Below are positions 40,506 to 50,146 of a stretch of 64,000 nucleotides of DNA, piece by piece; positions within the stretch are counted from its first letter, which is position 1; every line of letters starts with the position of its first letter. The notes below the pieces were generated by a model. That model was given only the letters and a program-made list of their open reading frames with translations, was not told where the DNA came from and did not search any database. The translations under genes were made by a program, and so were the position numbers. The stretch is from contig NZ_CP042582.1 in the NCBI RefSeq assembly GCF_008728835.1, positions 1,054,001 to 1,118,000 of the forward strand, written 5' to 3'. This DNA is from Hypericibacter adhaerens. Its GTDB lineage: Bacteria > Pseudomonadota > Alphaproteobacteria > Dongiales > Dongiaceae.

Positions 40506-42653
40506 TCAGCCGCGGTCGAGGATGGTCCGGATCTTCACCGCCAGGGCCCGCTTGCCGAAGGGCTTGGGCAGCAGATGGACGCCGGGGTCGAGGCGGCCGT
40601 GATGCACGACGGCATTCTCGGTATAGCCGGAGGTGAAGAGGATCTTGATGCCGGGCCAGCGGCGATGCACCTCGTCGGCGAGCTCGCGCCCCGAGAGCCC
40701 GCCCGGCATCACGATGTCGGTGAACAGCAGATCCACCTTCGGCGCCTTCTCCAGCGCGGCGATCGCGTCGGGGCCGTTGGCGGCCTCGACGACGGTGTAG
40801 CCGAGCGACTGCAGCAGGCCCACGACATATTCGCGCACCATCCCGTCGTCCTCGACCACCAGGATCGTCTCCTGGCCGCGCGGCTGGGCCGCCGTGTCCG
40901 ACTGCGGGACCGCCGCCGCCTGCTCGGCCTCCGACAAGGCACGCGGCAGATACATCTTCACCACCGTGCCGTGGCCGATCTCGCTGTAGATCTTGATATG
41001 GCCGCCGGACTGCTTGACGAAGCCGTAGATCATGCTGAGGCCCAGCCCGGTCCCCTTGCCGACCTCCTTGGTCGTGAAGAAGGGCTCGAAGGCGCGGGCC
41101 TGGACCTCGGGCGTCATGCCCGTGCCCGTGTCCGTCACCGCCAGCATGACATACTGGCCCGGCTCCACATCGGCGTTGGCGACGGCATAGTCCTCGCTGA
41201 GCCGCGTGTTGGCGGTCTCGATCGTCAGCTTGCCGCCGTTCGGCATGGCGTCGCGGGCATTGACGGCCAGATTGAGGATCGCGGCCTCGATCTGCGCCGG
41301 GTCGGCGAAGCAGGGCCAGAGCCCGCCGGCCAGCACGCATTCGATCTCGATGGATTCGCCGAGCGTGCGCTGCAGCATGGCTTCCATGTTGGCGGCGAGA
41401 CGGTTCATCTCCACCTTCCGCGGCTCCAGCGGCTGGCGCCGGCCGAAGGCGAGGAGCCGCCGCGTCAGGTCGCTGGCGCGCGAGGCGGCCTGGTCGATCG
41501 TCTGGATCTGGTGCCGGCGGGCCTCGTCGAGGTTGGGCGCCGCGCTCAGCATCTCCGTATAGCCGATGATCACCGTCAGCAGATTGTTGAAGTCGTGGGC
41601 GATCCCGCCCGTGAGCTGGCCGATCGCTTCCATCTTCTGCGCCTGGCGGAGCTGCTGCTCGAGCTGGCGGCGCTCGTCGATGTCGATCAGGACGCCGACA
41701 TGGCCCAGATAGCGGCCGTCGGCCGAGAAGCGCGGGACCGAGGTGTCGAGGAACCAGCGGTATTTCCCCTCCTTGTCGCGCAGCTGATATTCGTCGACGC
41801 AGCTCGTCCGGTCCGCCACCATCTTGCGCTGGAGGCTCCTCGACGCCTCGCGATGGCTCGGATGCATGTTCTCGGCAAAGCCCTGGCCCAGCTCGTCGTT
41901 GAACTCGCGGCCCGAATATTCCAGCCAGCGCTTGTTGACGAAGATGCACTCGCCCTGGTCGTCCGACATCCACAGCAGCGCCGGCATGGTGTCCGCGATC
42001 GCGCGGAACCGGCTTTCGCTCTCGCGCAGCTCGTGGATCTTGTCGTTCAGCTGGAGGTTGGCTTTGCGCAGCTCGGCGGTGCGTTCGGCGACGCGCGCCT
42101 CCAGCTCCGTCTTCGCGGCGGCCAGGGCGGCCCGGTTCTCCTGCAGCTCGTTGTTGGCCCGGACCACGTCCTCGAAGGTCGAGATCAGGAGGTCGACGAT
42201 CTGCTCCTTGTCGGAGGTGATGGTGAAGCGCTTGCCCAGGAAGGCGACCTCGACCCCGAGCTTGACCTTCCCGTCCTGGCGCAGCGACTTGCTCTCCAGC
42301 AGCGTGCGCACGCGATGGAGCAGCTCGCCCGTCTGGTAGGGCTTGGTCAGGAAGTTGTCGGCCCCGGAATCGAGGCCCTCGATGATGGCCATCGGATTGT
42401 CGAGCGTGGTCAGCAGGATCACCGGCGTCCGCTGCGAGGCCGGAAGCTGCTTGACCCTGCGGCAGAGCTCGTAGCCGGACTGCCCGGGCATCACGACGTC
42501 GGAGATGACCAGGTCGAACTGCTTCTCCTGCAGGACCGCCAGCGCTTCCTCGGCGCTGCCGGCATGCTCGACCGTGAAGCCCTCGCTTTCCAGGATCATC
42601 CGGAGCCGCTCCGCCTGGGTGGGGCTGTCTTCGACGATGAGGATCTCGACCAT
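40506..42653 (-). CDS. Hybrid sensor kinase REC–PAS–HisKA–HATPase–REC, terminal gene of the chemosensory operon
   Basis: A 715-residue soluble protein. Receiver 1 (about 1-120) has Asp52 in [14 protein letters not shown] and [10 protein letters not shown] coiled-coil linker (160-210) leads to a PAS domain (about 210-330; [20 protein letters not shown]). The kinase H-box is [20 protein letters not shown] with His353, followed by an HATPase domain ([32 protein letters not shown]). Receiver 2 (about 590-712) has [15 protein letters not shown]. No membrane segment is seen. It occupies the place of WspR in Wsp clusters. Receiver 1 is probably phosphorylated by CheA and gates the kinase, an inference. 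Confidence 0.9.
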   Translation of the reverse strand: MVEILIVEDSPTQAERLRMILESEGFTVEHAGSAEEALAVLQEKQFDLVISDVVMPGQSGYELCRRVKQLPASQRTPVILLTTLDNPMAIIEGLDSGADNFLTKPYQTGELLHRVRTLLESKSLRQDGKVKLGVEVAFLGKRFTITSDKEQIVDLLISTFEDVVRANNELQENRAALAAAKTELEARVAERTAELRKANLQLNDKIHELRESESRFRAIADTMPALLWMSDDQGECIFVNKRWLEYSGREFNDELGQGFAENMHPSHREASRSLQRKMVADRTSCVDEYQLRDKEGKYRWFLDTSVPRFSADGRYLGHVGVLIDIDERRQLEQQLRQAQKMEAIGQLTGGIAHDFNNLLTVIIGYTEMLSAAPNLDEARRHQIQTIDQAASRASDLTRRLLAFGRRQPLEPRKVEMNRLAANMEAMLQRTLGESIEIECVLAGGLWPCFADPAQIEAAILNLAVNARDAMPNGGKLTIETANTRLSEDYAVANADVEPGQYVMLAVTDTGTGMTPEVQARAFEPFFTTKEVGKGTGLGLSMIYGFVKQSGGHIKIYSEIGHGTVVKMYLPRALSEAEQAAAVPQSDTAAQPRGQETILVVEDDGMVREYVVGLLQSLGYTVVEAANGPDAIAALEKAPKVDLLFTDIVMPGGLSGRELADEVHRRWPGIKILFTSGYTENAVVHHGRLDPGVHLLPKPFGKRALAVKIRTILDRG

Positions 42654-42671
42654 GCGGTACTCCGGATCTCC

Positions 42672-43700
42672 TTAGACCATGTCCAGCAACTGCGGCGCGA
42701 TGGCGGGCAGGGGCAGGATCGCATCGACCTGATTGGCGGCAATGGCGGCGGCCGGCATGCCGAACACGACCGAGGTCGCCTCGTCCTGCGCGATGACGAA
42801 CCCGCCGCGCTCGCGCACGAAGGACAGGCCGTCGACGCCGTCGCGGCCCATGCCGGTCAGGATGATGGCGGTGACCGCCCGCCCGGCCGCCTGGGCGACC
42901 GATTGAAAGAGGAACGTCGCCGAAGGGCGGAATCCGCCGAGGGGCGGTGCCGCCGAAAGCAGGACCGTCCAGTTCGGGAGCAACCCCAGGTGCCGGTTGT
43001 CCGGCGCGACATAGACGGTCCGGGGCTCCAGCGTCTCCTCGGCCTCCGCCACCTTCACCCGCAGCGAGCAGACCGTGTTGAGCCAGGTGGTGAAGCCGGC
43101 GATGAAGCCGCCGGCGATATGCTGCACGACCAGGATGGGGGCGGGGAATTCCGTCGGCAGCTGCCCCAGCAGGGTCTGGAGAGCGGCCGGCCCGCCGGTG
43201 GAGGCCGCGATGGCGACGACCCGGCTGTGCCGCTGCGGCCTGACCTCCGCCGTCGCGCGCGCCCGGGGTGCCGTGTCCCGCGTTCCCCAGTGGCGCACCA
43301 CCTTGACCTCCGCCATCGCCTTGACGGTGGCGGCGAAGCGTTGCCGCTGCTCGCGCTCCGCCGCGGAGACCGGCTCGGGCGGTCGCGGCAGGACCGTGAG
43401 CGCGCCGGCACGAAGGGCCAGGATCGAGAGCTCGACCTGGCGTTCCGACGGCGCCGAGGAGACGATCACGATCGGCGTGGGCGCCTCGATCATGATCCGC
43501 TTCGTGGTGTCGAAACCGTTCATGCCCGGCCCGTCGATATCCATGACCACGACGTCGGGCCGCAGCCGCTTGGTCATGGCGACGAGGCTGTTGCCGTCGC
43601 CGGCCTCGCCGACTGTGGCGATCGCCGGGTCGGCCGAGAAGAGATCGAGCAGAAGGCGGCGACCGGTGACGGAGGAGTCGGCGAGGAGGATGCGGATCAT
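42672..43700 (-). CDS. cheB: Chemotaxis protein-glutamate methylesterase CheB (WspF-like)
   Basis: A 342-residue two-domain protein. The receiver has phospho-acceptor Asp54 in VVMDIDGPGMNG; the usual acidic pair near the N-terminus reads LLADSSVTG, leaving one Asp. The methylesterase catalytic triad is present: Ser167 in IAASTGGPAAL, His194 in VVQHIAGGF and Asp287 in LTGMGRDGVDGL. It removes methyl groups from the receptor to adapt signalling. It lies between cheA and the hybrid kinase in the operon, the position of WspF. Confidence 0.93.
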   Translation of the reverse strand: MIRILLADSSVTGRRLLLDLFSADPAIATVGEAGDGNSLVAMTKRLRPDVVVMDIDGPGMNGFDTTKRIMIEAPTPIVIVSSAPSERQVELSILALRAGALTVLPRPPEPVSAAEREQRQRFAATVKAMAEVKVVRHWGTRDTAPRARATAEVRPQRHSRVVAIAASTGGPAALQTLLGQLPTEFPAPILVVQHIAGGFIAGFTTWLNTVCSLRVKVAEAEETLEPRTVYVAPDNRHLGLLPNWTVLLSAAPPLGGFRPSATFLFQSVAQAAGRAVTAIILTGMGRDGVDGLSFVRERGGFVIAQDEATSVVFGMPAAAIAANQVDAILPLPAIAPQLLDMV

Positions 43701-43713
43701 GGCCTGGGTCCGC

Positions 43714-45972
43714 TCACAGCATCTGACGGATCGTCTCGATCAGCATCGTCTGATCGAAGGTGCTCTTCGGCAGATAGGCATTGGCGCCGACCTCCAGGCC
43801 CCGCGCCTTGTCGGATTCGGTTTCGCGGCCGGTGACGAGAATCACCGGCAGGCGGCGGAATCGCGCCGAGCCGCGGATCGTCGCGGTCAGCTCGAACCCG
43901 TCCATCCGCGGCATCTCCACATCGCTGACGACCAGGTCGGCGCCCTTCTCCTGCAGCAGGCGCCAGGCCTCGGCGCCATCCGACGCGACCGTCACCTCGT
44001 AGCCGGCCGCCTCGAGAATGCTTTTCTCCAGCGTGCGGGTGGTGACGGAATCGTCGGCCACGATCAGCCGCGGCCTGGTCACGGCCTGCGAGGCCTCGGG
44101 CAGGCTCGGCCGGCTCGGCAGATGGCGGGCCGCGCGATGCGCCAGATCGGCCGCGTTCAGGATCGGCGCCACCCGTCCGTTCGGGAGGACCAGCCCGCCC
44201 GTGACCTCCTTCAAGCCCGCCAGCCGCGGTCCCAGGCTCCGCACCATCGCTTCCTGCTCGGCGATCAGCTCGTCGACCAGCAGCACCACCCGCTGGCCGG
44301 CGACCGCAAGAAGGACCGCGGGGCGCTGGTGGCGGTCGCCCGCCGGTTCCGCCGGGGGCATGCCGAGAAGCTCCGAAAGGGCGACCACCGGCAGCGGCGG
44401 CCCGCCCAGGATCAGCACATCGCGCCCGTCGATCGAACGCAGATCGTCGGCGCGGATCCGCAGCAGCCGCTCGATCGACGCGTTGTCGAACGCCAGGGTC
44501 CGGCCCGAAGCCCTGACCAGCATCACGCGGATGGTCGTGAGCGTCAGGGGCAGCGTCATCGTGAACCGGGTGCCGCGGCCCGCCTCGAAGGCGACATCGA
44601 CGCCGCCGCGCATGGTTTCCGCCTGCGTCTTGACGGCATCCAGCCCGACGCCGCGGCCGGAAATCTCGGTGACGATCGGGGCCGTCGAGAAGCCGGGCAG
44701 GAAGATATGCTGCGCGAGCTCGCGGTCGTCCGCCGTCTCGGGAATGTTCTTCTCTCGGGCGCGTTCGCGGATGGCCGCTATATCGAGCCCGGCACCATCG
44801 TCGGCGACCGTGACCTCCACCCGGGCGCCGCGCAGCGCCGCGGCGACGGTGACGCGGCCCCGGCTCGGCTTGCCGCGCGCGCGGCGGACGGAAGGCAGCT
44901 CGACTCCGTGGTCCATGGCGTTGCGCACGAGGTGCAGGAGCGGATCCTTCAGCCCCTCGAGCACCGATCGGTCGAGCTCGATCTCGGCGCCGTTGATCGC
45001 CAGCTCCGCCTCCTTGCCGCTGCTCTTCGCGAGATCGCGCACCACGCGCTCCAGCCCTTCGCAGGCCTCGGCGAAGGGCAGCAGGCGGGCCCGGCGGACC
45101 TCGGAATCGAGCATGCCGGTGGCGCGCTCGAAGACCCGCCGGTCGGCGACCAGGCCGCCGGCGAGGCGCTGAAGATCCTGCTCGATGCGATGCATGGCCT
45201 CGGTCGCGCGCCGGAACGCGGCCGTCGAGCGCGGCGAAACGCCCGGGCGCCGCTCGGCGGCGGCCGGAGCGGCGGAAGGCTCCGTGCCCGAGCCCTCCCG
45301 CAGCAGGCGCTCCATGGCGCGTTCGACCGTCCGCCAGTCGGATCGCCAGCGCTTGACGGTCTCGAGCGTGCCGGCGGCATCGGCCGCGCGTGCCGCGGCG
45401 CCGCGTTGCGCCACCATGAGCTCGCCGCTATAGGCCATGAGCGCGTCGAGCTTCTCGGCCGGAATCCGCACCAGCCGGTCGGAGAGCGGGCGCTCATCGA
45501 CCGCCGCGGCCGGCCGGGCGGGCGGCTCGGAGGGAGCAGGCGGGCGGGGCCGGGTCGGCTCCTTGGCCGTCTTGCCGGCCAGCGCCGTATCGAGGCGCTG
45601 CAGCGGCTGAGCCAGGGTCTGGGCGTCGAGATCCTTCTGCGCGCGAAGCTGCTTCACCATGTCGTCGATCGCGTCGACGATCGCGAACAGGGCCCGGAAC
45701 AGGTCCGCATCGATGGAACGCCCATCGACGGCGGTGGCGAACAGCTCCTCCAGCTTGTGGCAGGCGGTCTCGATCGCCGGCACCGTCACCGCATGGGCCG
45801 CTCCCTTCAGGCTGTGGGCGGTGCGGAACAGGGTCTTCAAGGTCGCGCCGCGATCGGCTGCCGCAGGTTGCTTTTCCAGCTCCAGCAAGCCGCGGTTCAG
45901 CGCCTGGACATGTTCCTCGGCTTCGCCGAGGAAGGTCTTCATCAGGCGGGCGATGAGGGCGTCGTTTTCCAA
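43714..45972 (-). CDS. cheA: Hybrid chemotaxis histidine kinase CheA–REC (WspE-like)
   Basis: A 752-residue CheA with fused receiver. Hpt domain with His53 in FRTAHSLKGAAHAV; a Pro/Ala-rich linker; dimerisation region; HATPase (RNAMDHGVELPSVRRARG; VTVADDGAGLDIAAI; GRGVGLDAVKTQAETMRGG); a CheW-like domain (about 500-600, TLTTIRVMLVRASGRTLAF). The C-terminal receiver (RLIVADDSVTTRTLEK) has Asp684 in LVVSDVEMPRMDGFEL. A CheA-REC fusion is characteristic of Wsp/alternative-function systems rather than flagellar chemotaxis. It is 10 bp downstream of the receptor gene. Confidence 0.94.
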   Translation of the reverse strand: MENDALIARLMKTFLGEAEEHVQALNRGLLELEKQPAAADRGATLKTLFRTAHSLKGAAHAVTVPAIETACHKLEELFATAVDGRSIDADLFRALFAIVDAIDDMVKQLRAQKDLDAQTLAQPLQRLDTALAGKTAKEPTRPRPPAPSEPPARPAAAVDERPLSDRLVRIPAEKLDALMAYSGELMVAQRGAAARAADAAGTLETVKRWRSDWRTVERAMERLLREGSGTEPSAAPAAAERRPGVSPRSTAAFRRATEAMHRIEQDLQRLAGGLVADRRVFERATGMLDSEVRRARLLPFAEACEGLERVVRDLAKSSGKEAELAINGAEIELDRSVLEGLKDPLLHLVRNAMDHGVELPSVRRARGKPSRGRVTVAAALRGARVEVTVADDGAGLDIAAIRERAREKNIPETADDRELAQHIFLPGFSTAPIVTEISGRGVGLDAVKTQAETMRGGVDVAFEAGRGTRFTMTLPLTLTTIRVMLVRASGRTLAFDNASIERLLRIRADDLRSIDGRDVLILGGPPLPVVALSELLGMPPAEPAGDRHQRPAVLLAVAGQRVVLLVDELIAEQEAMVRSLGPRLAGLKEVTGGLVLPNGRVAPILNAADLAHRAARHLPSRPSLPEASQAVTRPRLIVADDSVTTRTLEKSILEAAGYEVTVASDGAEAWRLLQEKGADLVVSDVEMPRMDGFELTATIRGSARFRRLPVILVTGRETESDKARGLEVGANAYLPKSTFDQTMLIETIRQML

Positions 45973-45982
45973 GGGGCCGGGC

Positions 45983-47449
45983 TCAGCGTCCGCCGTTGAC
46001 GAGCAGCCGCAGCTTCGCGCTCAGCAGGTCCAGGTCCTGCGCGGCGCGCTCGGTCTGCCGGGTCGACACCAGATTCTGGTTGGCGACCTGGTTGATGTTC
46101 TTCATGGCCTGGTGGATCTGCGCCATCCCCGTCGCCTGCTGCCCGACGGAGGCCGAGATCTGCGCCGCGAGCTGCGCCGCCTCGGTGATGGTCTCGGCCA
46201 GCGCCCGGATCGTATCGCCGGCCCGGCCCACCACCAGGATCGCCTCGTTGACGTTGCGGGTACCTTCCTCGGTCCGCATCACCGCGCCGTTGGTCGCCTT
46301 CTGGATGTCGCCCAGGATCTGGCGGATCTGCGCCGTCGCCTTCTTGGACTGGTCGGCCAGCGACTTGACCTCGCCGGCGACGACGGCGAAGCCGCGGCCG
46401 TGCTCGCCGGCGCGCGACGCCTCGATGGCGGCGTTGAGTGCCAGGAGGTTGGTCTGCTCCGCGATCTCGTTGACCGTGGCGATGATGTCGCCGATCGACT
46501 GCGCCTGCTCGGCCAGCCCCAAGATCCCTTCGGCGATGGATTCCGACTGCTCCTTGACCTTGCCCATCACGGTGACGGCTTCGTCCACGGCCCGCCGCCC
46601 GGCCTTGCCGCTCTCGACCGAGCGCTGGGCGGCCTCGGAAACGGCTTTCGAGCGCTGTGCCGCCTGATCGGAAGTCTGCGTCACCTCGTCCACCGTGCTG
46701 ACGGTTTCGGCGACGGCCGCCGCCTGCTCCTGCGAGCCCGAGGCGAGCTGCGTGGTGGCGGCCAGGATCTCGGCGGTCGCCGAGGCGAGGTTGCCGACCG
46801 CCGTGGTCACCGGGATCGTGATGCTGCGCAGGATGAAGAAGCCGGCCAACAGCATCAGGGCGACCGCGATCAGCGTTCCATAGATGATGCTGTCGAAGGT
46901 GGACTGCGCGGTATCCGCGGCGACCTTGTCCCGCCCCGTCTGCAGCATCGCTTCCTCGTCATCCATGTCCTTGAGGATGCCGCGGGCGTCGTCCATGAGC
47001 GCCTTGACGGTGCCGGCCTTGACCAGGCTCATGGCGCCATCCAGACCGGAGCTGCGTCGCGCATCGACCGTTTCCGCAAAGCGGTCGAACAGCGTCTTGG
47101 TCGTGTCGCGCAGCTTCTGCAGGCGTGCCTGCTGGTTGGGATTGTCCGCGGTCAGCGCGGTGACATCGGCCAGCGCCGCATCGAAGGCTTGCCTTCCGCT
47201 CTGGTAGGGATCCAGGAAGCTCTCGTCGCCGGTCAGCAGGTAGCCGCGCTCGCCGGTTTCCATGTCGATCAGGCCGGTCTTCACCTCGCCGATGGCCTTC
47301 TCGACCTCGAGCGAGTGGCGGGCGATGGCACGAGCGGTCATCAGGTCGCTCGTGTTGCTGTAGGACACCGCGCCGATGATAAGCAGGAACAGGAGGGCGA
47401 GGCCGAATCCAGTGCCGATCTTCGCCCTTATAGACAAGGTTTGCAGCAT
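45983..47449 (-). CDS. Methyl-accepting chemotaxis protein with CHASE3-like sensor
   Basis: A 488-residue inner-membrane receptor. TM1 at about 11-30 ([20 protein letters not shown]); a periplasmic helical domain with the CHASE3-type [22 protein letters not shown]2 at about 188-207 ([20 protein letters not shown]). Only about 25 residues separate TM2 from the methylation helices, so a HAMP domain seems to be missing. The hairpin tip [20 protein letters not shown] is intact, and the C-terminus ends LRLLVNGGR without a CheR-tethering pentapeptide. It fills the WspA role in the cluster. Confidence 0.92.
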   Translation of the reverse strand: MLQTLSIRAKIGTGFGLALLFLLIIGAVSYSNTSDLMTARAIARHSLEVEKAIGEVKTGLIDMETGERGYLLTGDESFLDPYQSGRQAFDAALADVTALTADNPNQQARLQKLRDTTKTLFDRFAETVDARRSSGLDGAMSLVKAGTVKALMDDARGILKDMDDEEAMLQTGRDKVAADTAQSTFDSIIYGTLIAVALMLLAGFFILRSITIPVTTAVGNLASATAEILAATTQLASGSQEQAAAVAETVSTVDEVTQTSDQAAQRSKAVSEAAQRSVESGKAGRRAVDEAVTVMGKVKEQSESIAEGILGLAEQAQSIGDIIATVNEIAEQTNLLALNAAIEASRAGEHGRGFAVVAGEVKSLADQSKKATAQIRQILGDIQKATNGAVMRTEEGTRNVNEAILVVGRAGDTIRALAETITEAAQLAAQISASVGQQATGMAQIHQAMKNINQVANQNLVSTRQTERAAQDLDLLSAKLRLLVNGGR

Positions 47450-47458
47450 TCCATCCCC

Positions 47459-48094
47459 CTATGGCTGGCGCGGCCGCGCCTGGCGGTCCGGCGCCACGAA
47501 CAGACGGCGATCCTTCAGCAGCGCCGCCCCATCGATCACGATCAAGGCCGTCTCGGTCACGCCCAGCCGGAGATCGGACGGCTGGCCCGGTGCGAAATCC
47601 GTCGATGTCAGAAGGCTCGGGGCCGGCAGCTCCACGGTCTCATGGAACTCCGTCACCGCGGCGCCCAGATCGGCGAACGCCTCGCCCAGGATAAGAACCC
47701 AGCTCGCCTCTTCTGGCGTCGTATGGCCGATACCGAAGAGGCGGCGAAGATCGGCGATCGGCAGGATGTCGCCGCGAAGATTGACGAGCCCCAGGAAGAG
47801 ATCGGCAGCGCCCGGTATCGGCGCGACCTCGTTCACACGGACGGCTTCGCGCACATAGCGGGCTTCGATCGCGTAGCGCTCCGTTCCCAGGGAGAAGACG
47901 ACGAGCTTGAGGCCGTCCCCGACCTCCGTCCGGTCGGAAAGCGGCTGCGCCAGGGCCCGGGCGCGCTGGTCCAGCGTGGCCCGCGCTTGCTCGCCTGCCG
48001 GTTCGTGGGGCTCGAGTGCGGCGGCGGACCGCGCCAGCCGCTCGCGTACCCGAGCCCAGTCTATCGACGATCTCTGCTCGTTCGAATCCGTCAC
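47459..48094 (-). CDS. cheW: CheW-type coupling protein with N-terminal extension
   Basis: A 211-residue CheW-domain protein. The first 55 or so residues form a charged helical extension (RERLARSAAALEPHEPAGEQ); the CheW domain follows with LVVFSLGTERYAIEARYVRE, DLFLGLVNLRGDILPIADLR and RLGVTETALIVID. It links receptor and CheA. Its start overlaps the cheR stop (48091-48094). Of the two CheW genes in the cluster it corresponds to WspD, by position between cheR and the receptor. Confidence 0.9.
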   Translation of the reverse strand: MTDSNEQRSSIDWARVRERLARSAAALEPHEPAGEQARATLDQRARALAQPLSDRTEVGDGLKLVVFSLGTERYAIEARYVREAVRVNEVAPIPGAADLFLGLVNLRGDILPIADLRRLFGIGHTTPEEASWVLILGEAFADLGAAVTEFHETVELPAPSLLTSTDFAPGQPSDLRLGVTETALIVIDGAALLKDRRLFVAPDRQARPRQP

Positions 48095-49563
48095 GGCCGC
48101 CCGCCCTGGTCATCGCCGATCAGCGCCAGTTGCGCTTTTGCGGCCGCCGTCAGTCGTCCGGCCGTCTCGCCCTCCGACAAGGGCACGGCCTCGTCCGCCG
48201 CTTTTCCGGCGGCCAGATCGCGGCCTCGGCGGTAGGCGCGCCGTGCGCCCGCCAGATCGCCGATCCGGCGCAGAACAGAGCCGAGCGCCAGATGGGCGAC
48301 CGCCAGCGAGCGGTCCAGATAGAGCGTCCGTTGCAGGGCCCGCTCCGCTTCCTCGTTGCGATCGAGACCGATCAGGAGCATGGCATGGAGAAAATGCAGC
48401 TCGGCCGTCAGCGGATGGGCGGCAATCGCGGCGCCGGCGAGCTTCTCGGCTTCCAGCGCGTCGCCGCTGTTGGCCAGGGCCTGCAGATGAAGCACGGCGG
48501 CGTGCGGGTCGGCCGCCCGCGAACGCCGCGTGAGCTCGATGACCTTGGCATGGTCCCCACGCGCGGCGGCGGCCCGCGCTTGCGCAAGAAGATCCGCCGT
48601 CTCCGCTGCCGGAGGGGCCTGGTCGCGATCCGGTGGCGGCGCCGGTTTGCGGTCCCACGACGCCGGGGGAGCCGGTTTCGGCGGTTCCGGCGGCCATTCC
48701 AGCTTTTGAGCCCAGCCGCGGAGGGTGGAACGCGGACGCCGCTCATGCCGATAGAACACGCCGGCCGGCGTCACCATGATCTCGTGCGGGCCTTCCTCCT
48801 GATAGACGGGATCGGACGGACCCATGATCAGCACGCCGCCGTCGGCGAGGGAATCGATCAGCGCGCGCATGACGCGCCGGCCCGTCTCGCGGTCGAAATA
48901 GATCAGGACGTTGCGGCACAGGATCAGATCCATGCCCCAGGCGCCGCTGGCGAGGGAGGGGTAGTGGTCGAGCGCCAGGTTCAGATATTCGAAATTGACC
49001 TTCTGGCGGAACCGCTCGGCCAGGAGCAGCCGGTCGCCGCCGCGCCGGAAATAGCGGTCGGCCAGCATCCCATCGTCGCCGCGCAGGGACCAGGAGCCGT
49101 AGCTCGCAGCGCGGGCGCGCGCCAGCGCCGCACGCGATATATCGGTCGCGAGGATGGTGAAGCGCTGATCGACCATCTCCTGCTCGAACAGGATGGCCAG
49201 CGAATAGGCCTCCTCCCCGGAGGCGCAGCCGGCACTCCAGGCGCGGATGGCGTGGTCGTGGCCGTGGCGGCGACGTATCTGCGGCAGAAGCTCGTGGCGG
49301 ATGAACTCGAACTGGCCGGGGTCGCGGAAGAAATAGGTCTCGCCGACGGTGAGCTCGGTGATGAAATCGTCCAGCGGCAGGCGCTGGCTGCCCAGGAGCT
49401 GCCGGCACAGCGCGACATCGTCGATGCCGGCCTTCGTCATCACCCGACGGATACCCGCCTCCGCGTCGTGGCGGCGATGGGGATTGAAATAGAGCCCCGT
49501 GCGTGCCTGGAGCCAGCCGGCAACCGCTTCATAGGCCGGATCGGTCCATGCGTCCGGTGTCAT
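48091..49563 (-). CDS. cheR: CheR methyltransferase with C-terminal TPR repeats (WspC-like)
   Basis: A 490-residue protein. The N-terminal helical domain precedes the SAM-dependent methyltransferase core: ITELTVGETYFFRDPGQFEF, IRAWSAGCASGEEAYSLAI, FTILATDISRAALARARA and MDLILCRNVLIYFDRETGRR. A Pro-rich linker (about 295-330) leads to tetratricopeptide repeats (about 330-470; AAVLHLQALANSGDALEAEK, ERALQRTLYLDRSLAVAHLA). TPR-bearing CheR is typical of WspC. It methylates the receptor. Overlaps both neighbouring genes by 4 bp. Confidence 0.94.
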   Translation of the reverse strand: MTPDAWTDPAYEAVAGWLQARTGLYFNPHRRHDAEAGIRRVMTKAGIDDVALCRQLLGSQRLPLDDFITELTVGETYFFRDPGQFEFIRHELLPQIRRRHGHDHAIRAWSAGCASGEEAYSLAILFEQEMVDQRFTILATDISRAALARARAASYGSWSLRGDDGMLADRYFRRGGDRLLLAERFRQKVNFEYLNLALDHYPSLASGAWGMDLILCRNVLIYFDRETGRRVMRALIDSLADGGVLIMGPSDPVYQEEGPHEIMVTPAGVFYRHERRPRSTLRGWAQKLEWPPEPPKPAPPASWDRKPAPPPDRDQAPPAAETADLLAQARAAAARGDHAKVIELTRRSRAADPHAAVLHLQALANSGDALEAEKLAGAAIAAHPLTAELHFLHAMLLIGLDRNEEAERALQRTLYLDRSLAVAHLALGSVLRRIGDLAGARRAYRRGRDLAAGKAADEAVPLSEGETAGRLTAAAKAQLALIGDDQGGRP

Positions 49564-50015
49564 GCCGGGGCCTCGGTCTCGACCAGCGCGTCGATCGCGT
49601 CCGCCTCGGCGGCCGAGAGGAAGGCCTGGAGGTTGTGGATGAGCACGAGGCCATCGGGCAGCTTGGCCACCCCGGCCACGAGATCGGCCCTGGTGCCGAT
49701 CGATGCGGGATTCTCGATCAGGCCGGGGTCGATGGCGATGAAATCCATCGCCCCCTCGACCCGCAGCGCCACGAGGCGGGGACCGGCACGCGCGACGATC
49801 AGCCGGTCGGCCGCCGACAGGGGCTTGGCGGGAAGGTTGAAGCGCGCGCGGATATCGAGGACGGGGACGAGCCTGCCCCGGAGATTGATCACGCCTTCGA
49901 CAATGGCGGGCGCGCGCGGCAACGCGGCCATGGTGACCGCCCGCACCACCTGATCGACATCGGTGCCGATCAGGCCATAACGCTGCCCGCTCAGAAGAAA
50001 AACGAGGACGTCCAT
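49560..50015 (-). CDS. cheW: CheW-type coupling protein, first gene of the chemosensory operon
   Basis: A 151-residue single CheW domain. VLVFLLSGQRYGLIGTDVDQ, IVEGVINLRGRLVPVLDIR and RLIVARAGPRLVALRVEG match the family. Length is shorter than classical CheW but complete. It is the promoter-proximal gene and corresponds to WspB. Its stop overlaps the cheR start (49560-49563). A TTAACA-N3-TGTTAA palindrome lies about 130 bp upstream. Confidence 0.9.
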   Translation of the reverse strand: MDVLVFLLSGQRYGLIGTDVDQVVRAVTMAALPRAPAIVEGVINLRGRLVPVLDIRARFNLPAKPLSAADRLIVARAGPRLVALRVEGAMDFIAIDPGLIENPASIGTRADLVAGVAKLPDGLVLIHNLQAFLSAAEADAIDALVETEAPA

Positions 50016-50146
50016 GAGCCGCCCTTCTCAGTGCCCCGCTTGTCCTGGCCTAGATCAATTTCCCTTTACCGGCCCTCGGTTCAATGGAGGTTCCAATGCC
50101 CGACCCTAGGGCACAACCTGACCAACTGGGTATCTTTCAAAAGTGA

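Noticed and set aside
40575-43835. 1086-codon open frame on the plus strand across the hybrid kinase and cheB
   Set aside because: Antisense shadow of three well-recognised genes, with no ribosome site or domain.
43075-45999. 974-codon open frame opposite cheA
   Set aside because: Antisense shadow, low-complexity Arg/Gly/Ala composition.
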